Assembly (NCBI GenBank): GCA_036937835.1
Contig: CM072864.1
Coordinates: 3,662,501 to 3,726,500, forward strand
Direction of reading: 5' to 3'
Length of the DNA stretch: 64,000 nt
From: Pampus argenteus
Taxonomy: Eukaryota > Chordata > Actinopteri > Scombriformes > Stromateidae
How positions within the stretch are numbered: position 1 is the first letter of the stretch; every line of letters starts with the position of its first letter. This document shows positions 11,195 to 23,861 of the stretch, one piece after another. The position numbers and the translations under genes are program-made. The notes beneath the pieces are model-generated. The model did not search any database and had not been told where the DNA came from. It saw nothing but the letters and a program-made list of their open reading frames with translations.

Positions 11195-12640
11195 CAAGTT
11201 GGACGTTTCTCTGCACTTATGAATCTGAAACTCTGTAGGCAGTACAGCAGTGTACATATTACTTTATATTATTTACTGTGAGGAAAATGGATACAGCAGC
11301 GACAGGGTTTGGAGAACTTCTCACCCTAATTTTGATATATTTAGGCGATTTCATCACATGGACGGCTTGAAGAGATACTTATAGTTTCACTTTCATGTTG
11401 GGGGGCGAATGGAAACAAGGCCATGACCTGGTTTAATATCACACCGCAGCTAAAGAAGTGTTAGATGTCATGACTGTAACTGGAACTAAAGACTGAAGTT
11501 GAAGGATTAATTTATTCAACACAACATAAAAATGGAAGAATCTGTATTTTATTCAACGGTTAAACATTTACAGTAGTGTGCAGAGATCCAGTAAACATCC
11601 AGTCTATTACAGTATTTATATTTATTGTGGTTATTAGAAATGAATCTGACTTAAAAACGCTTGTAGTTATGGAGCATCATCATCATATGTGTCAACTCTT
11701 ATTAATATAAATTACAGTCATAAAAGTAAATGAACCATTTTCTACTCTTTATACATCTACAGTAAAGTACATTTACATCAGAATCTCCTTAGAGAACAAC
11801 CAGCTAGAGGAGTATAAATACACACGCTGCGACAGCAACCACTTATATTACAACTAACAAAGTAGATATAGAAAAGCAGTAGTTAGAAACATGTCATGTG
11901 CCACTGGAAGAGATTACGTTTGGATGTTGATTATAGTGGTGCATTAACAACAGGCGGCAGCTCAGTTACACTGTGCTATTGGTCATTTGTGAATTTCTAC
12001 ACTTACTGAGGCCAAAATGCATTTCAGTGCTTCGTGTATAACAGTATTATTTTATCCTGCTAACGGTATAAAACAATAATGTCTAGCTTTTATTCTACTG
12101 GTGCTAAACTGGGGCCAGTTAACATTTTGAAATGAGTAAAAGTGGCTTTTAATGTATGTATGAAACTGCTTATTTACTGCACAGGTGGGCGATATAATCG
12201 TGTCTCTGGATGTATTTGGTACATGTGTCCATTTCCTGGAATAATGTTTGTATTATTTTCTTGCCAATGCCATGAAAAAACCAAAACTAACAATGCGTTT
12301 GTCCGTCTCTTAACCGTCTTAAAAACAGGTCACAAATGTGTAGTTTTATATTTGTAAAAGGTTGGTATTTTCCTAAAGCTGCTGTAGTTTCATAGCTAAG
12401 GTTTACTCAAACAGGAGTAAATAGTGCATTTGTTGGGGACTATTTGCATGCGGGACTGTGTCAAAATAAACTACAGTGTGTTTATGGAAAGGAAGGAATG
12501 TGGCTCCCTGACATGGTTGTAATAGTGTTTGGACAACGATAGAGGAATACAGTAGCCAGAAAATACATGTTAAGTTCATTGTTGTGTCGAGTCTTTTCAT
12601 GGGATTTGTTGACAATAAAAACTTCAATCACTGCCTGTTT
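11195..12640 (+). other. Probable 3' UTR of the plekhn1-like gene
   Basis: AT-rich DNA without coding signal follows the stop codon. The clearest AATAAA on the plus strand is at 12614-12619, implying a 3' UTR of about 1.4 kb. An earlier AATAAA occurs near 12475. Confidence 0.45.
12614..12619 (+). terminator. Candidate polyadenylation signal of the plekhn1-like gene
   Basis: AATAAA hexamer about 1.4 kb after the stop. It faces the convergent 3' end of arhgef19. Confidence 0.4.
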
Positions 12641-13585
12641 AATCCTTTAATCAGATTAGTAGGTTGAGTGAATAAAGTATTTGTAGAGACGATATTCTGC
12701 TTTTCATTTATGTTTAATTTGAATCCTGAAAATCATCTTAAAAGACACTGAATGCACCGTTCTGCCTTGTCTGAGCAATCATTAGGAGTTTACACGTTAC
12801 TACAGCCCGTGTACATACGAGGAGTGTTGTCAAAACTTTTAAGAGGCAATTAAACAAACCACATCTTTTAACTTACAGCGGTTGATTGATTCATTTCTTC
12901 CAACTACTGTACGCCACAACAGAGCAACAGAGCGTCTTGTCTGCCTTCCAGAAGCAAAGCAGAGCTCAGTGTGAACAAAGAGAAACAGATAAAAAGGCCT
13001 CTGATGCAGCAGCAGCAGCAGGATCTGCCGCGGGAAACTTTCTGATGTCGTAGTGTTACATGAATTAAATCTCCTGCATCTCACAAAGCTCAGTTTACTG
13101 CATAAGACCGGCCATAGAATTAGCCTCGCGCTACTAGTATCCTCTCATATGAACTGAGAAATGTACACGTTTACCTCTGGATATGTTTATATTTACTGCC
13201 TGTGCTGGTAAATGTGCATGTATGTATACCAGATTTATCACAGATGAATGCATGCATAAAGTAACCGCTCATACAACGTGTAGCAACTGCAGAGTGACTA
13301 AAATGTCATAACGTGAACTTCTGTCAGCAGACTTTCATCGTATGAAAGCCTTTTTGAACATAATGTAGCATGAAAAGCTTTGCACTTCCATGTATTCACA
13401 GCTAGCATGCTAAAGGAAAATGCAGCTACCAAGCAACCATGCAAACAATGCTCAAAATGCTGTTTTTTTTAGCATCTGCATATTATATGAAGGGCCGATA
13501 TCCATCTAAAACTAAAATGATCCAGAAACTTGAAAATGCAGTTTAGAAACTGAAATGCACCTTTGCCAGACAACAGTAAAATCGG
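12641..13585 (-). other. Convergent intergenic region, including the arhgef19 3' UTR
   Basis: No ORF or exon-like segment is visible. The 3' UTR of arhgef19 must begin at 13585 and run left. No canonical AATAAA is obvious on the minus strand; ATTAAA variants occur near 12650 and 12710. A short CAG run (13007-13021) is present. Confidence 0.35.
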
Positions 13586-16500
13586 TCAGTCTTCTCCCTC
13601 CAGTTTCTGTGTGACACATTTGATGCGGATATTCTCTCGGAGGTTGCGGAGACGCGCGCTGCGACTTGTGATTTCCTCCACGTAGGTTTTGGGGAACCAG
13701 CCCCGTTCCCCGTCAGACAGTCTGATGCCTTCCACCCAGCCTGCAGAGGTAAAACACTCTTTAGAAATCGTTAAAACCACTACACATAAACATTGACAGA
13801 AATTGTATTTCATGAATTTTTACCATCACTTGTAATGATCTTAGCATGGAGAATGTCGGCCTTTTCGAGGGTTAACTCGTCATGCTCTTGAGCCTGATAG
13901 CTTTTGATGCACTGAACTTGGGATATGTCTGAGAGAAAAAGACAAGGAAATAAACAAACGTCAGGATTAAAAGGCTCCAGCTGATCCGTAGTTAACCTCC
14001 AGCTCCGTACTGACCATCATTCTCGCTGGCTTGCTCGATGTCTTCCAGCGGATCCGATGGAAACATTGCTGTGATCCATCTCTGCTTCCCGCTCCTTGGT
14101 AGAAACAGAACCAGAGCATTTAGAGCACTGTCTGCTAAAGCAGTGGTTCCCAACCTGTGGGCTGGAATTAGTCTAAGAGGTCATGAGATGACTGGGTACG
14201 ATAGGACATGAAAAATAAAGCAATTTCTGACACATAAAATTATTTCTTTTTCAAGCTTTTCACTCATTTTTGTTTTATTTATTGTGAATAATGGTTTATT
14301 TTACCAGGTCACAAGCCAAAAAAGCTGAGAACCACTGCGCTACAGCATAAAGTTTTCACTTTAAAATGTATTGTTGCTTTGACAGAGCGGTGTTACTCAC
14401 TCTGTGTGTGATTTGAGAAGGATCTGGTGTTTGAGCTGCTGGCCTTCACACAGCTGCAGGTGGAAAATGAAGCCGGAGATTCCCTGCAGCTTCTGACTGA
14501 GATCCTTCACTTTCAGCTCTCCTATCTTGGCGTGGACAAACACCATGAACTTCCATGTGCTGCAAAAAAAAAAAGACATTAAGATTAATAGCAGCATTGC
14601 GCGTCTAAATATTTCACGGTGTGTTTTAGAGATATGAAAAACTATATTTTTCATAAAAAAGTTCAATTCCACACACTGTTGCTTTAGAGATATACTATGC
14701 AAGATTTGTAAACACACAGGCTTCAATGTCGGCTCAATTGAGTTACGAAATTAGTGAAAAATGGTCTTTTTGTATCTACTACATATGACTCACTCTTTCC
14801 TCCTGGACAGCAGGAGACAGTCATTGAACAGGTGGAGGTACACGGGCTTGGTGGGTAACTTGAGCTTGGATCCAGAAATGGTCATCGTCTGAGTGTCCAC
14901 TTCCAGGAGTTCACCGTGTTTCACCAGCCAGCGGGACTGAGAGATCAGAGGAAAGATCTAGAAAAGAAAGGAAATAAACTGCTGGATAAGAAAACGGCAG
15001 TGTTCCTGTGCCAACATTTCTAAATGCAACAACTCCAATCACCTTGCCCTCGAAATGAATTTTCTTATTGAGGTGGATGAGTTCCTCCATCCTCTTCATT
15101 GACTGCACGCTGGAGTTACACTCCTTGATGATCTAAGCAGACAAATACCAACATGGTTATTACTGTTGCACCTCACCGGTGATAATATTGATACTCATCC
15201 AACATCCAACTGGCTATTAGGGATGATAATTGCTACCTTTTTTAGTTCATTAAAAGCTTTCGTGGCAGTGTCCTCATCTCGAGATCCTGGTGTCGTCCTT
15301 TTTAAGATATTCTGAAAAACACAGAACTTATTGAAGACACGCCAGAGCGTAAACAATACTCCTGTCATGCACTGTTGGGGGAGAAGTTGCTGCGGCAAAT
15401 TGTTCGGCCGGTCTCAGTATTATCCCATTTACACTTCCCACATAATTAGGTTTCAAGTGCGAACATGAACTCTGCAGTGAATGTTTAATTGTGTACCTCC
15501 ACCAGCATTTTGAGCCGTGTGATCCTCTGGAAAGGGAGGATCAGAAACGAGGTCAGAGGGAGTCTTTGGCAGATGGGATCCTCCTCCAAACGGGCCAGGA
15601 TGGCGGGGAAACGTGGGTTCTCGTGCCTGACAGAACAAGACGAGGACGCTTAGAGAAACATTTTAATGTCTTTCAGTGAAACTGAGTAAAAAATTCCAAC
15701 AGGCTTTTTTAACCTGACAAAAATGTTCAGCTTACTCATCTGCAAGTTAAGTCATGCAGGTGTAAAATAACACCTGAACACCCCGAGAGGCAATTATGGA
15801 CATCCAGCATGAAACAATTGATCTAAAACAGCCATGAACGTGCAGAAAGAGACAGTGTCTAGTGTTTATGCTGACGTGTATATAGTAAAGTTACAATATT
15901 AAATAAGCAGTTACTCACAGCAAACGCTGGTATGTCTGCTCTTGGTACGCCTGGTTGGTTACGTAAGGTAAATAAACCCTCCGCAGAGCCGGGCAGTGAT
16001 GCAGGACAATGTCACACACATCGAAACGCAGAATGTCTTCCTCCAGCCGGTGCTCCAGGTCCTGAAGAAACCTACGGACAACGATCGAGCAAAAAAACAC
16101 ACTCAGAGAAGGAGACGAGTGACTGAGGTGTTAAAACAAAGACTTGAGGGTAAAAAAAGTGGAACATTAGCAACACGTCACTTCACCTCTCACTGACATC
16201 TTTGACTTCAGGCAGTTTGGAGAAGAGCCACTGCTTATTCTGAGCCCCGAGACACTCAGCGAGTTCCTGCGACAACATGAAGTGGTCCACGGCGATTGTC
16301 AAACTACGAATGTATGATGCCTCAGACGTCACCAGCTCAAACTTTGCCTGAATCGAGGAGCACACATACTGTTAGACAGCAGTCCAGCTGAGAAACAAAT
16401 ACAAGAAACAAAGACAAAGAAAAGATCTGAAGTGTCTTTTTCACCTCCTGTAATTTCCTTTGCTCATTGCTGAAGTTATCGAGCTGACCGCTGGTGCGAA

Positions 16501-18663
16501 CATCAGGGATGTCCTGCCACAGCGCAAAAGCCGAGCCTCGTGAGGAACGAAAGGAGCTGGACGGAGACAGATTGGACGGAGACGGGGTCCCGTCTGACCC
16601 CTCGTCCCTGAGCCCTTCCTCCTCTGTGCCTGGCTCCTTCCCCTGCTGCCTCTGGATCTCTCTGTTGATGGCCACATCACTGTATTCCTGGTATAGTATC
16701 GCTGTAGAGAAACAGACATTCAGGTTTCAGTTGAAATACGGTCGGTGCAATAAAAGAAAAGTTTTGGTGAAAAACAAAAACAAACCCTAATATTTGAGAT
16801 ATTTGAGGGACACTTACAACTAGGCAAAAACCGTGATAAGCGATTTGAACATGCAACAGTTGGAAGTGTTCCCAGGTCGTCCTCTATGGATTTCTTTCGC
16901 ATACTGTGAAGAAAATATAGAAAAAAACATTAGAAAAAGTCATTTATTAATCTTTATATTTTGTGTGATGAAATATTTTTTACCTGAGTTTTGTGCTCCA
17001 CCGATGTAAAGGCATGCCATTGTCACTGCTGGGCAGCGGAGGTGCAGCTCCTACAGGACTGTGGGGGGCGCTATCACTAGAGCCTCCTGAGCTGCGGTGC
17101 CTGGAGCTGGATTTATCTGAAGAGGGTGAAAAGCAGGTCCAGGGAAGATGCAAGAGATCAAATATTCATGAAATAAAAGCCTCAGTATGAACCTTTCTGG
17201 ATGTTTTGAGACAGATTCTTGACATTTCCAGCTGTTTAAGACCTGTTTGTGTCTTATACATAAAATATGTTCAGCTTTATTACACGGTGGAGGTTCATAT
17301 GTAACCAACGTCTCCCACCAGGTTTGATGTTAGGTGACCTGTGTTGTCTGTTATCAACCACTGGACTATATTTTAATGAAATGTTAATGTCATGTTGGTT
17401 CTGATGTCTACTCACAGTCAGGGTTGGGGCTGAGGCTGTGGGCGCTCTGTCTGTCCCTGGAGGCCACCCGAGCAGACAGAGACTTCCCCAGCTTTAAGGT
17501 GAACGAGTTCTTCCTCTGGGACAGCTGAAGTCTGGATATCAGTTCTGAAGCTGAGAAGCGCCGCCGCTCCTGGTCGCCTTGACGGCTGCGTGACAAAAAG
17601 CTGCCCCCTGTGGCGTTTGACGTCTCTACACCCCCGCTGTCCTCCTCCACTCCTGGTATTGAGTCCTCTACAATCTGCAGTGGTTCTGCAGGTAGATGTA
17701 AAATATCCCCGTGACTGAGATCCGTACGACCGTCTGTGGATGAAGGACTTGTGATGGCTTCTAGTGAAGATAATCCACTGAGGTCCTCCTCCAGGAAAGA
17801 TGCAAAAGGTCCAGGGAAGATGTAGTCTGCATCCAGCATCGGGCTGCCGAGAGATTCATCACTGGGGCTTTCTGGGGAATAAACCTGCATCTTACGCCCT
17901 GCAAAAGAGAGAATGACTTTAATATAATATGAGAAGAAATGTCGTTATGTCAACTTTCCTCACAACACTCACGGATAGACTTCTCTTTCAGTGACACCTG
18001 TGACGTTCTCCTCTGCGGCTGGTAGGAGTCGGGGCTCTGAAACTCAGGACCTTCAGGTGAGGATGGGGAGCAGGGTAACTGAGAATCCCAAGAGTCTCTG
18101 TTTGTGTAGAGAGAGGACAGAGGGAACGACAGAGGGAGGCTAAGGGCTGTGTGGAGAGGACGACATACTGTTGTGAAGGTTCGTGGTTTTTCATCCTGTT
18201 CCTGCAAAGAAGTCCTGATGCCATTTTGGCGTTCATGCACACCGTCACCCGCAGGTGTACGAGAGTTTAAATGCAACCTTGTTTCGTGCTCATTGTCTGT
18301 TCTTTGGCAGCCGCTCTGCATGTCGTTCAGTTCGTTCAGTGTGTGCCTGAAACCGTTCAGGGGCAGAGAATGCGTTGTGCAATGTGCGTCTGGAATAACA
18401 GACGGCCTGGAAGAGCCATGACCGTTTAGTTTAGGAGTCACTTGTGGTTGTAGCTCAATAAAAGCCAAAGTTTCCTGCTGGCACACAGCGACATGCTTGT
18501 GGCGGCACGGGTGGAGGAGAGGCCTGTCGTCCTGGGCCTCACTCAGAGCTGGAGACTCTCCTGAGCCAGGGATCCACATGCTGGGACTCTCTCCTCGACA
18601 GCGAAAGGCGTGAAGGTGGGGTTGGAAATCAGGGAAAGGTGAGAATCCATAACCAGGGAGCAT
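13586..18663 (-). CDS. arhgef19: Rho guanine nucleotide exchange factor 19 (WGEF, ephexin family)
   Basis: Dbl-family GEF that loads GTP onto RhoA-type GTPases; the family member is linked to Wnt/planar-polarity signalling. Fifteen coding exons close in phase to 973 residues: 17973-18663, 17416-17898, 16984-17116, 16818-16903, 16445-16701, 16187-16347, 15919-16071, 15497-15626, 15237-15311, 15043-15132, 14794-14957, 14401-14559, 14015-14094, 13824-13928 and 13586-13740. DH domain: FELVTSEASYIRSL, QWLFSKLPEVKDVSERFLQD, CDIVLHHCPALRRVYLPYVT, QRLPLTSFLILPFQRITRLK. PH domain: IFPLISQSRWLVKHGELLEV through KHQILLKSHTESGKQRW. SH3: DELTLEKADILHAKI through GERGWFPKTYVEEI. The C-terminus SARLRNLRENIRIK is diagnostic of ARHGEF19 against its relatives ARHGEF5, 15, 16 and NGEF. 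N-terminal landmarks (HVAVCQQETLAF, RRRFSASELISRL, LYQEYSDVA, LSPSSSFR) match human. The protein is longer than human (about 800) because of the disordered N-terminal region. The start was chosen as the first in-frame ATG after the acceptor at 18685. Confidence 0.96.
14141..14337. mobile_element. Non-autonomous hAT-like element (MITE) in an arhgef19 intron
   Basis: About 197 bp beginning CAGTGGTTCCCAACCT and ending GCTGAGAACCACTG. The reverse complement of the end, CAGTGGTTCTCAGC, matches the start at most positions, giving terminal inverted repeats of about 14 bases. The flanking 8-mers tgctaaag and cgctacag agree at 6 of 8 positions, as expected for an old 8-bp hAT target-site duplication. 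It lies between the exons 14015-14094 and 14401-14559 and has no coding capacity. Confidence 0.75.
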
Positions 18664-18684
18664 GGCTGAACGAACACATGGGAG
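18664..18684 (-). other. arhgef19: 5' UTR portion of the first arhgef19 coding exon
   Basis: A CTGCAG acceptor ends at 18685 on the minus strand, so at least one noncoding exon lies further right. An ATG in this stretch (CCC ATG TGT) is out of frame with the main ORF. Confidence 0.5.
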
Positions 18685-19398
18685 CTGCAGGCGGAGAAAG
18701 AGAGAAAAAAAGAAAACTTATATAAAGATCAATTTGATAAGATGATGCATTTTTAATGCTGGTATGAATCATGCTATTGTAAATAATATGTAGATACAGA
18801 AATAAAACATACATTAGATGCACTTTTATTTAAAAATATAAATGATATAATTTCTGTCCAATTTCTGGTCAGTGATTTCAACATAAATATAAATAAATCA
18901 GTAACACCACAAACATTGACATACAGACAAAAAGTTGCTTAAGATAATTAAACTAAAATCATTTGTGGATTTCTGTATAAATATTTGAATCCAACAGAGA
19001 AGCAAACGGAGAGAAAACAGGAAAGTTTCCTAGAAATAACTGATATGAAAAATACAGCAACAAACCAGCAGTCAGATATGGTTGACTGGACATCAATCAC
19101 TGTCAGCAGTTCGGCTTAGTGTCTCCACAGGATGCGACCATGTGTGTCAGTATATTCACCTGTAATGAACAGCAAGCTGTGCTGTGTACGTTTCATAAAA
19201 TATTCAGTCAGTCTGTGGATGTTTGTTTGTTTGTTTACCACACACACACACACACACACACGCACACAAACACACACACACGCGCATACACTTAGCAGAC
19301 AATCCTGCAGATAGCAGGATGGATCCTGAAACTATTGACACGTGCAGGATGTATCCTGGTCAAACCAGTCTTCACACAGACACACAACCATGGACACG

Positions 19399-19436
<38 letters not shown>

Positions 19437-19530
19437 AGTCTGGTGCAGTGTGTCTCCTGAGCCATGTCTTCCTGCTCTAATTAAAGACCTCTGTACACAT
19501 AGCATTCAGCCCCTGTACTTAACATCTCTA

Positions 19531-19581
<51 letters not shown>

Positions 19582-21175
19582 CTCCAGACAAAATACCACA
19601 ACAGACGGACAGACAGAGGAAGAGAGCACATCCTTAGCACTCTCACCTTTCACCTGAGATCTATACTCATCTATCACTCCGGTTGTTGCTCTATCTTCCT
19701 GTCAGCCCAACTGAACATTTACAGTGAGCGTCTGTCAGAGTTATTCCTCCTGACAGCTTGTTCAAACACACACTTGTGGAGCTGAGTCTGCTTCCTGAAC
19801 AGGTAATCCTCAACTTCTGACTTAAACACCAGGTAAGATTAATGGTGCAAATGCTAACACACACACATACACACACATACACACACACACACATACACAC
19901 ACACAGGTTTGGTGTTTTGTTTTTAGTCACATTCCTCCACAGTCTCACTGGATTTATTATTTTATAATTAAAAATAATGTAGGATGTTCCAGGTAATAAT
20001 AATAATAATATTAAGTTTTAAGTATTTGTCATATATCTTAAAGGAGATAACTATGTAGCATTTAGCCTGGTTAGCATAGCCACAATGACCTACTTTTAAG
20101 GATTGTTAATGGTCGTTTATTTTTCTATTTGCTCAAAGGCTGCAGAAACAACACACACACACACACACACACACATATCACCTCCAGTCATGCGTTTTAG
20201 GACATATCAATAAATATGATGTGATGTCACACATCATGATCGTAGGTGCTTTAAAGCGAGCACAGAGAAACTTTCCCCCTTCGGCAGCTGAACGTGAAAA
20301 CAGCCACTTATCATTCAGCACAGTGAAAGTCAAACATCCAGGTGAAGGAGCGAGAACAGAAACACTGTTTTACCTGGAGGTGACTTTATCTATTTGTTCT
20401 CTAAGGTCATCCGTCTTTTTCTTCGTGAACAAAGTAGGTCGTGTGTTAGCGCAGCCGCTTACAACTAACAATGTATTAATGCATTTGATTTCTAAACAGT
20501 TGCTAACTTTATATATTTTTTTATTTATATTATTTTTTTGTCTTTTTTCTTAACTGTGTGCAGCTTTCCTTTGTGTGTCCCAATGTGGGAGAGTAACACT
20601 TAAAGATCAGGTGATTTTAGTCTGCAGGCTGGTGTTTATATGCACACTTTAGTTATTGTCAATTTCACTTTTCAAACTGCTACTAACTTTAAAAACAAAA
20701 AATTGTGATTCTGTATAATGTGCAATTTGTGACACAGAGAAAGTCACATGTGTGAGTGTTAATTTTTAATCTCTTTTATCTACTTGTTCACATTCACACA
20801 CAACAAGTCCTTTGTCATGGAAAAGTCAGAGAAATGACACTCGTGCACTTTCTTATTTGTGATTTAGTGTAATTATCATACTCACTGTAAATCTTTATGA
20901 GCTACATATATTTTACATTATAGCAAGTTATATCAAATTAAACTGTACACCTGTAATTCACATAAACATGACGATACAAGCATAAATTAATCCTTATTCT
21001 GAAAGTTTACGAGCGTGTTTGTTTGTCTACAGAATCATGATCTGGACATCATAGTCCACCTTCCCTCTTTATTGAGTGCAAATGTGCAGCCTGCTGCGAA
21101 TATGAAGCTGTTGAAAAGCCACACCTGTTCTTGCAGCAACGGTAGGCTGCCGAGTCAGTCCTATCTCTCTCTGTT

Positions 21176-21213
<38 letters not shown>

Positions 21214-21214
21214 G
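18685..21214. repeat. Gene-free stretch with a cluster of CA microsatellites
   Basis: No coding exon seen. (CA)n or mixed (CA)n(TACA)n runs lie at about 19239-19282, 19402-19433, 19532-19579, 19857-19905, 20151-20174 and 21178-21209. The ORFs in this stretch are translations of these repeats or show no protein-like composition. This is arhgef19 upstream or first-intron DNA. Confidence 0.8.
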
Positions 21215-21539
21215 CAGGCACAAACGGCTACCTGTTCCCTGCTGTAGACAACGGCAGCCTTTATCCATGTGCCTGGGCCAGGCTGCCCTGAGCACAGGAC
21301 ACCTGAGAGGTTGTGGGAACTGCTTATACTGATCCACTCATATAGTGCAGCCACTGAGCCATATAAACACATCCAGACCACTGCTGGATTAATGACACAA
21401 GCTAGTTACACTGTAATCCTGCTGCTAAACTCAGACACGCAAGATTTAATCTAAATAATTTCCTAGTTTATGGTGCATTGTCTACAGAATCTGTGTTTCA
21501 ACACAACCTTATGAATAAATGCTCGTGTAATCCTCCAAC
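21215..21539. other. Gene-free stretch, nothing recognised
   Basis: Unique-looking sequence with no splice-bounded ORF, repeat or motif that I can support. Confidence 0.4.
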
Positions 21540-22470
21540 CACAGCCTCCAAGTTCTCATAAATCAACATACAATAAATCAAAACAACTCTTTGTAGTCAA
21601 TTAGTTATCAGCTCATTTGATCAAGAAACCAAGAAACCTCCAACCATCCAAGATCCCCAAAACTGACAGTAAGCCGCCACATTCAGCAAAACATGAAAGC
21701 ATCCGATTACTCGTGCTGCACATTCCTCTCGCAGATACAATTATATCACCCTATTAAAATTTCAATTCCAAAGAGGTGTAATTTCCATTGTCATAGCAGG
21801 GTGTTATTTGTGACTGTTATGGACTTTGCTGCCAGTGTTTCCCCCCTGTAATTTCACTAGGCTGCTGTAAGACGACGTGTCTGCATACAGCAGTTAATGA
21901 ATAGCACTCTGGCATGCGTCTAATGCCAGCAGCCATACCAGGAGCAGTCTTAATTGTGACATTTTCCATCTCGAAGGTCTCAGAATAATCCTTTGATGGA
22001 ACGTATCACATATTTATGAGCGTAAATCCATTGCTGAATGAGCTCCGTGACGGAGCCAAATGTTGTGTAATCGCATGATTAAAGTTTGCCATCGGGGGAG
22101 GTTGAGGGTGTTAAAAGAAACGGGTTTACTGTTGGAATTGTTTGTGGTTCATAAAGGTGAAGACATACAACTTTTCTGATGCCAGTGAATGTGATGCTGT
22201 CACTGATTTATAGGCAGATTTAGTGCTAGAGTTAAATCACAATACGCTCTCTGTGCATGGTTGATAAGAGTTGCGTGTGCATGTGGGTTTTCCTGTTAAT
22301 AACAAACTCAATAAATCCTTCTGATGAGATTTCTCAGCCTGGCAACAGTTTGTTTTGCTCTGCTGCAAGACTGATGAGGTATTTTCTTGGGTCGGACGTC
22401 ATCATATCATCAACATGAACCCTTCCTCGGTGCGCTACAGATCCCCTTCATGGTTTTGCTCCTCTGACCA
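21540..22470. promoter_or_regulatory. Candidate conserved noncoding (enhancer-like) segment
   Basis: About 0.9 kb of non-repetitive, compositionally balanced DNA without ORFs, dense in short words common in developmental enhancers (TAAT cores, TTTATGAG near 22013, TGATTTAT near 22205). It stands out from the microsatellite-rich DNA to its left. This is a reading of texture only; conservation cannot be tested here. Confidence 0.3.
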
Positions 22471-22584
22471 GCTGACTGGGTATAATCCAAGCACATGTTT
22501 CACGTCATCAGGTTGGTGGTGATTTTCCGTGGTCCGTTATAACCAGCCTTAATCTTGATGTAAATATGTGCATTTCCACTGCAG

Positions 22585-22669
22585 CCTCACAACAGGAGAT
22601 AACTTCACTGACCCGTACGTCTACCAGGACCAACCTGCACCTGTAACACCAGCTGGAAATGTTCGTCAG
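22585..22669 (+). other. Exon-like 85-bp segment of unknown gene
   Basis: A pyrimidine-containing CAG acceptor (22582-22584) is followed by 28 open codons with natural-looking composition (TDPYVYQDQPAPVTPAGN) and a CAG|GTATCC donor. No neighbouring plus-strand exon could be joined to it and the peptide is not recognised. It could be chance. Confidence 0.15.
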
Positions 22670-23822
22670 GTATCCAACAAACTTGTTTTTATTTGTTTTT
22701 GTTTTTTTGAACAAAAAGGACGACTCCTTTGTAAAATCAGAGCATCTGCTCCTTCCCCCACGCAGGGCGTAAGTTTGGTGTGTGTTTGGTCAGACAGACT
22801 GGAGTGTCCTAACAGTGTGGTGTGACCAGCTCATGTGTGCGTGTGAGATCACAGTTTAACTCGGTCACATTGGACCACTAATTGCCAAGCAGTAGACTAA
22901 AGAGCCCAGTATTGTCTGCTGAAACAAGACATGACATCATTCAGCGTCACTTCTGGGAGAAATCCCCATCCGGGCTCGCTGAGTTTTGTGAAACTAGTTT
23001 TTCTGTCAACTCTGTGATAGTGATAAGACTTAATATAGTGTCATTATGGTGAGTTGTTGCAGGGTGTTGTGAAACTACGATACCTATAAATGCAACCCTT
23101 AAATAGTCATCATATGTTATGCAGGCATCTGTGCTGGTTTTCACACAAACATAGAACATAGAAACAATAAATAAATGATAAACCAAGTGGTTTTAGATGA
23201 TCTGATGGTAAAATTTCTATCCTGTGCATCTTCCATTATAGTTAGATGACGGTTAGCTTGATAAAAAAAAAGTGATATATTTCACATATCAATTCTTGAA
23301 ATGCTTTACATTCCTTCTTGTGTATGTTTGATTGATTGTTTAAACTAAGCGATTTGTCTCAACCGAGCTGCCGGCGATACATGTCTCATGCACAATGCTT
23401 CAAATGCACATTTTGAACACCTGAATGCAAAGCCAGGCAGTTATCTTCTTGGTATTTTAATGGGCTTCATCTAAATCTCTCAATCAAAACAAACTCCTCA
23501 GTAGAACTGGAATTCCAATCAGAGAAAGTAAACCAGATGTCAAGGTGACACGCTAATCTGCAGTTTTTGTAAAGATCAGACGCCTGAATGGTGCGACCAC
23601 GGCTGAGTGAATTCAGGTCAGGGAGTTTCTTCTTATTCGTTCCTCACTGAAGACAGGTGAGCAACCCAGAGGCTACGGAGGAGGCGGGTGGAGGGTTACC
23701 CGAATGTTTACATGTGGTGTTTGGGTCCTCCTAACTACAGCCTGAGGCAGAATACCCATGACCTTCTAAGACACTATGAAGATTCAAACTGACAACCTGG
23801 CTTACAACCACACAAAGCTATG

Positions 23823-23861
<39 letters not shown>

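Noticed and set aside
13586..18663. ARHGEF16 or ARHGEF5 as the identity of the Rho GEF
   Set aside because: ARHGEF16 also maps to 1p36, but the DH, SH3 and C-terminal sequences (SARLRNLREN) and the N-terminal VAVCQQE motif fit ARHGEF19 much better.
20221..20553. 110-codon plus-strand ORF upstream of arhgef19
   Set aside because: No recognisable domain; ends in a Leu/Phe-rich AT tract; no exon-exon partner found.
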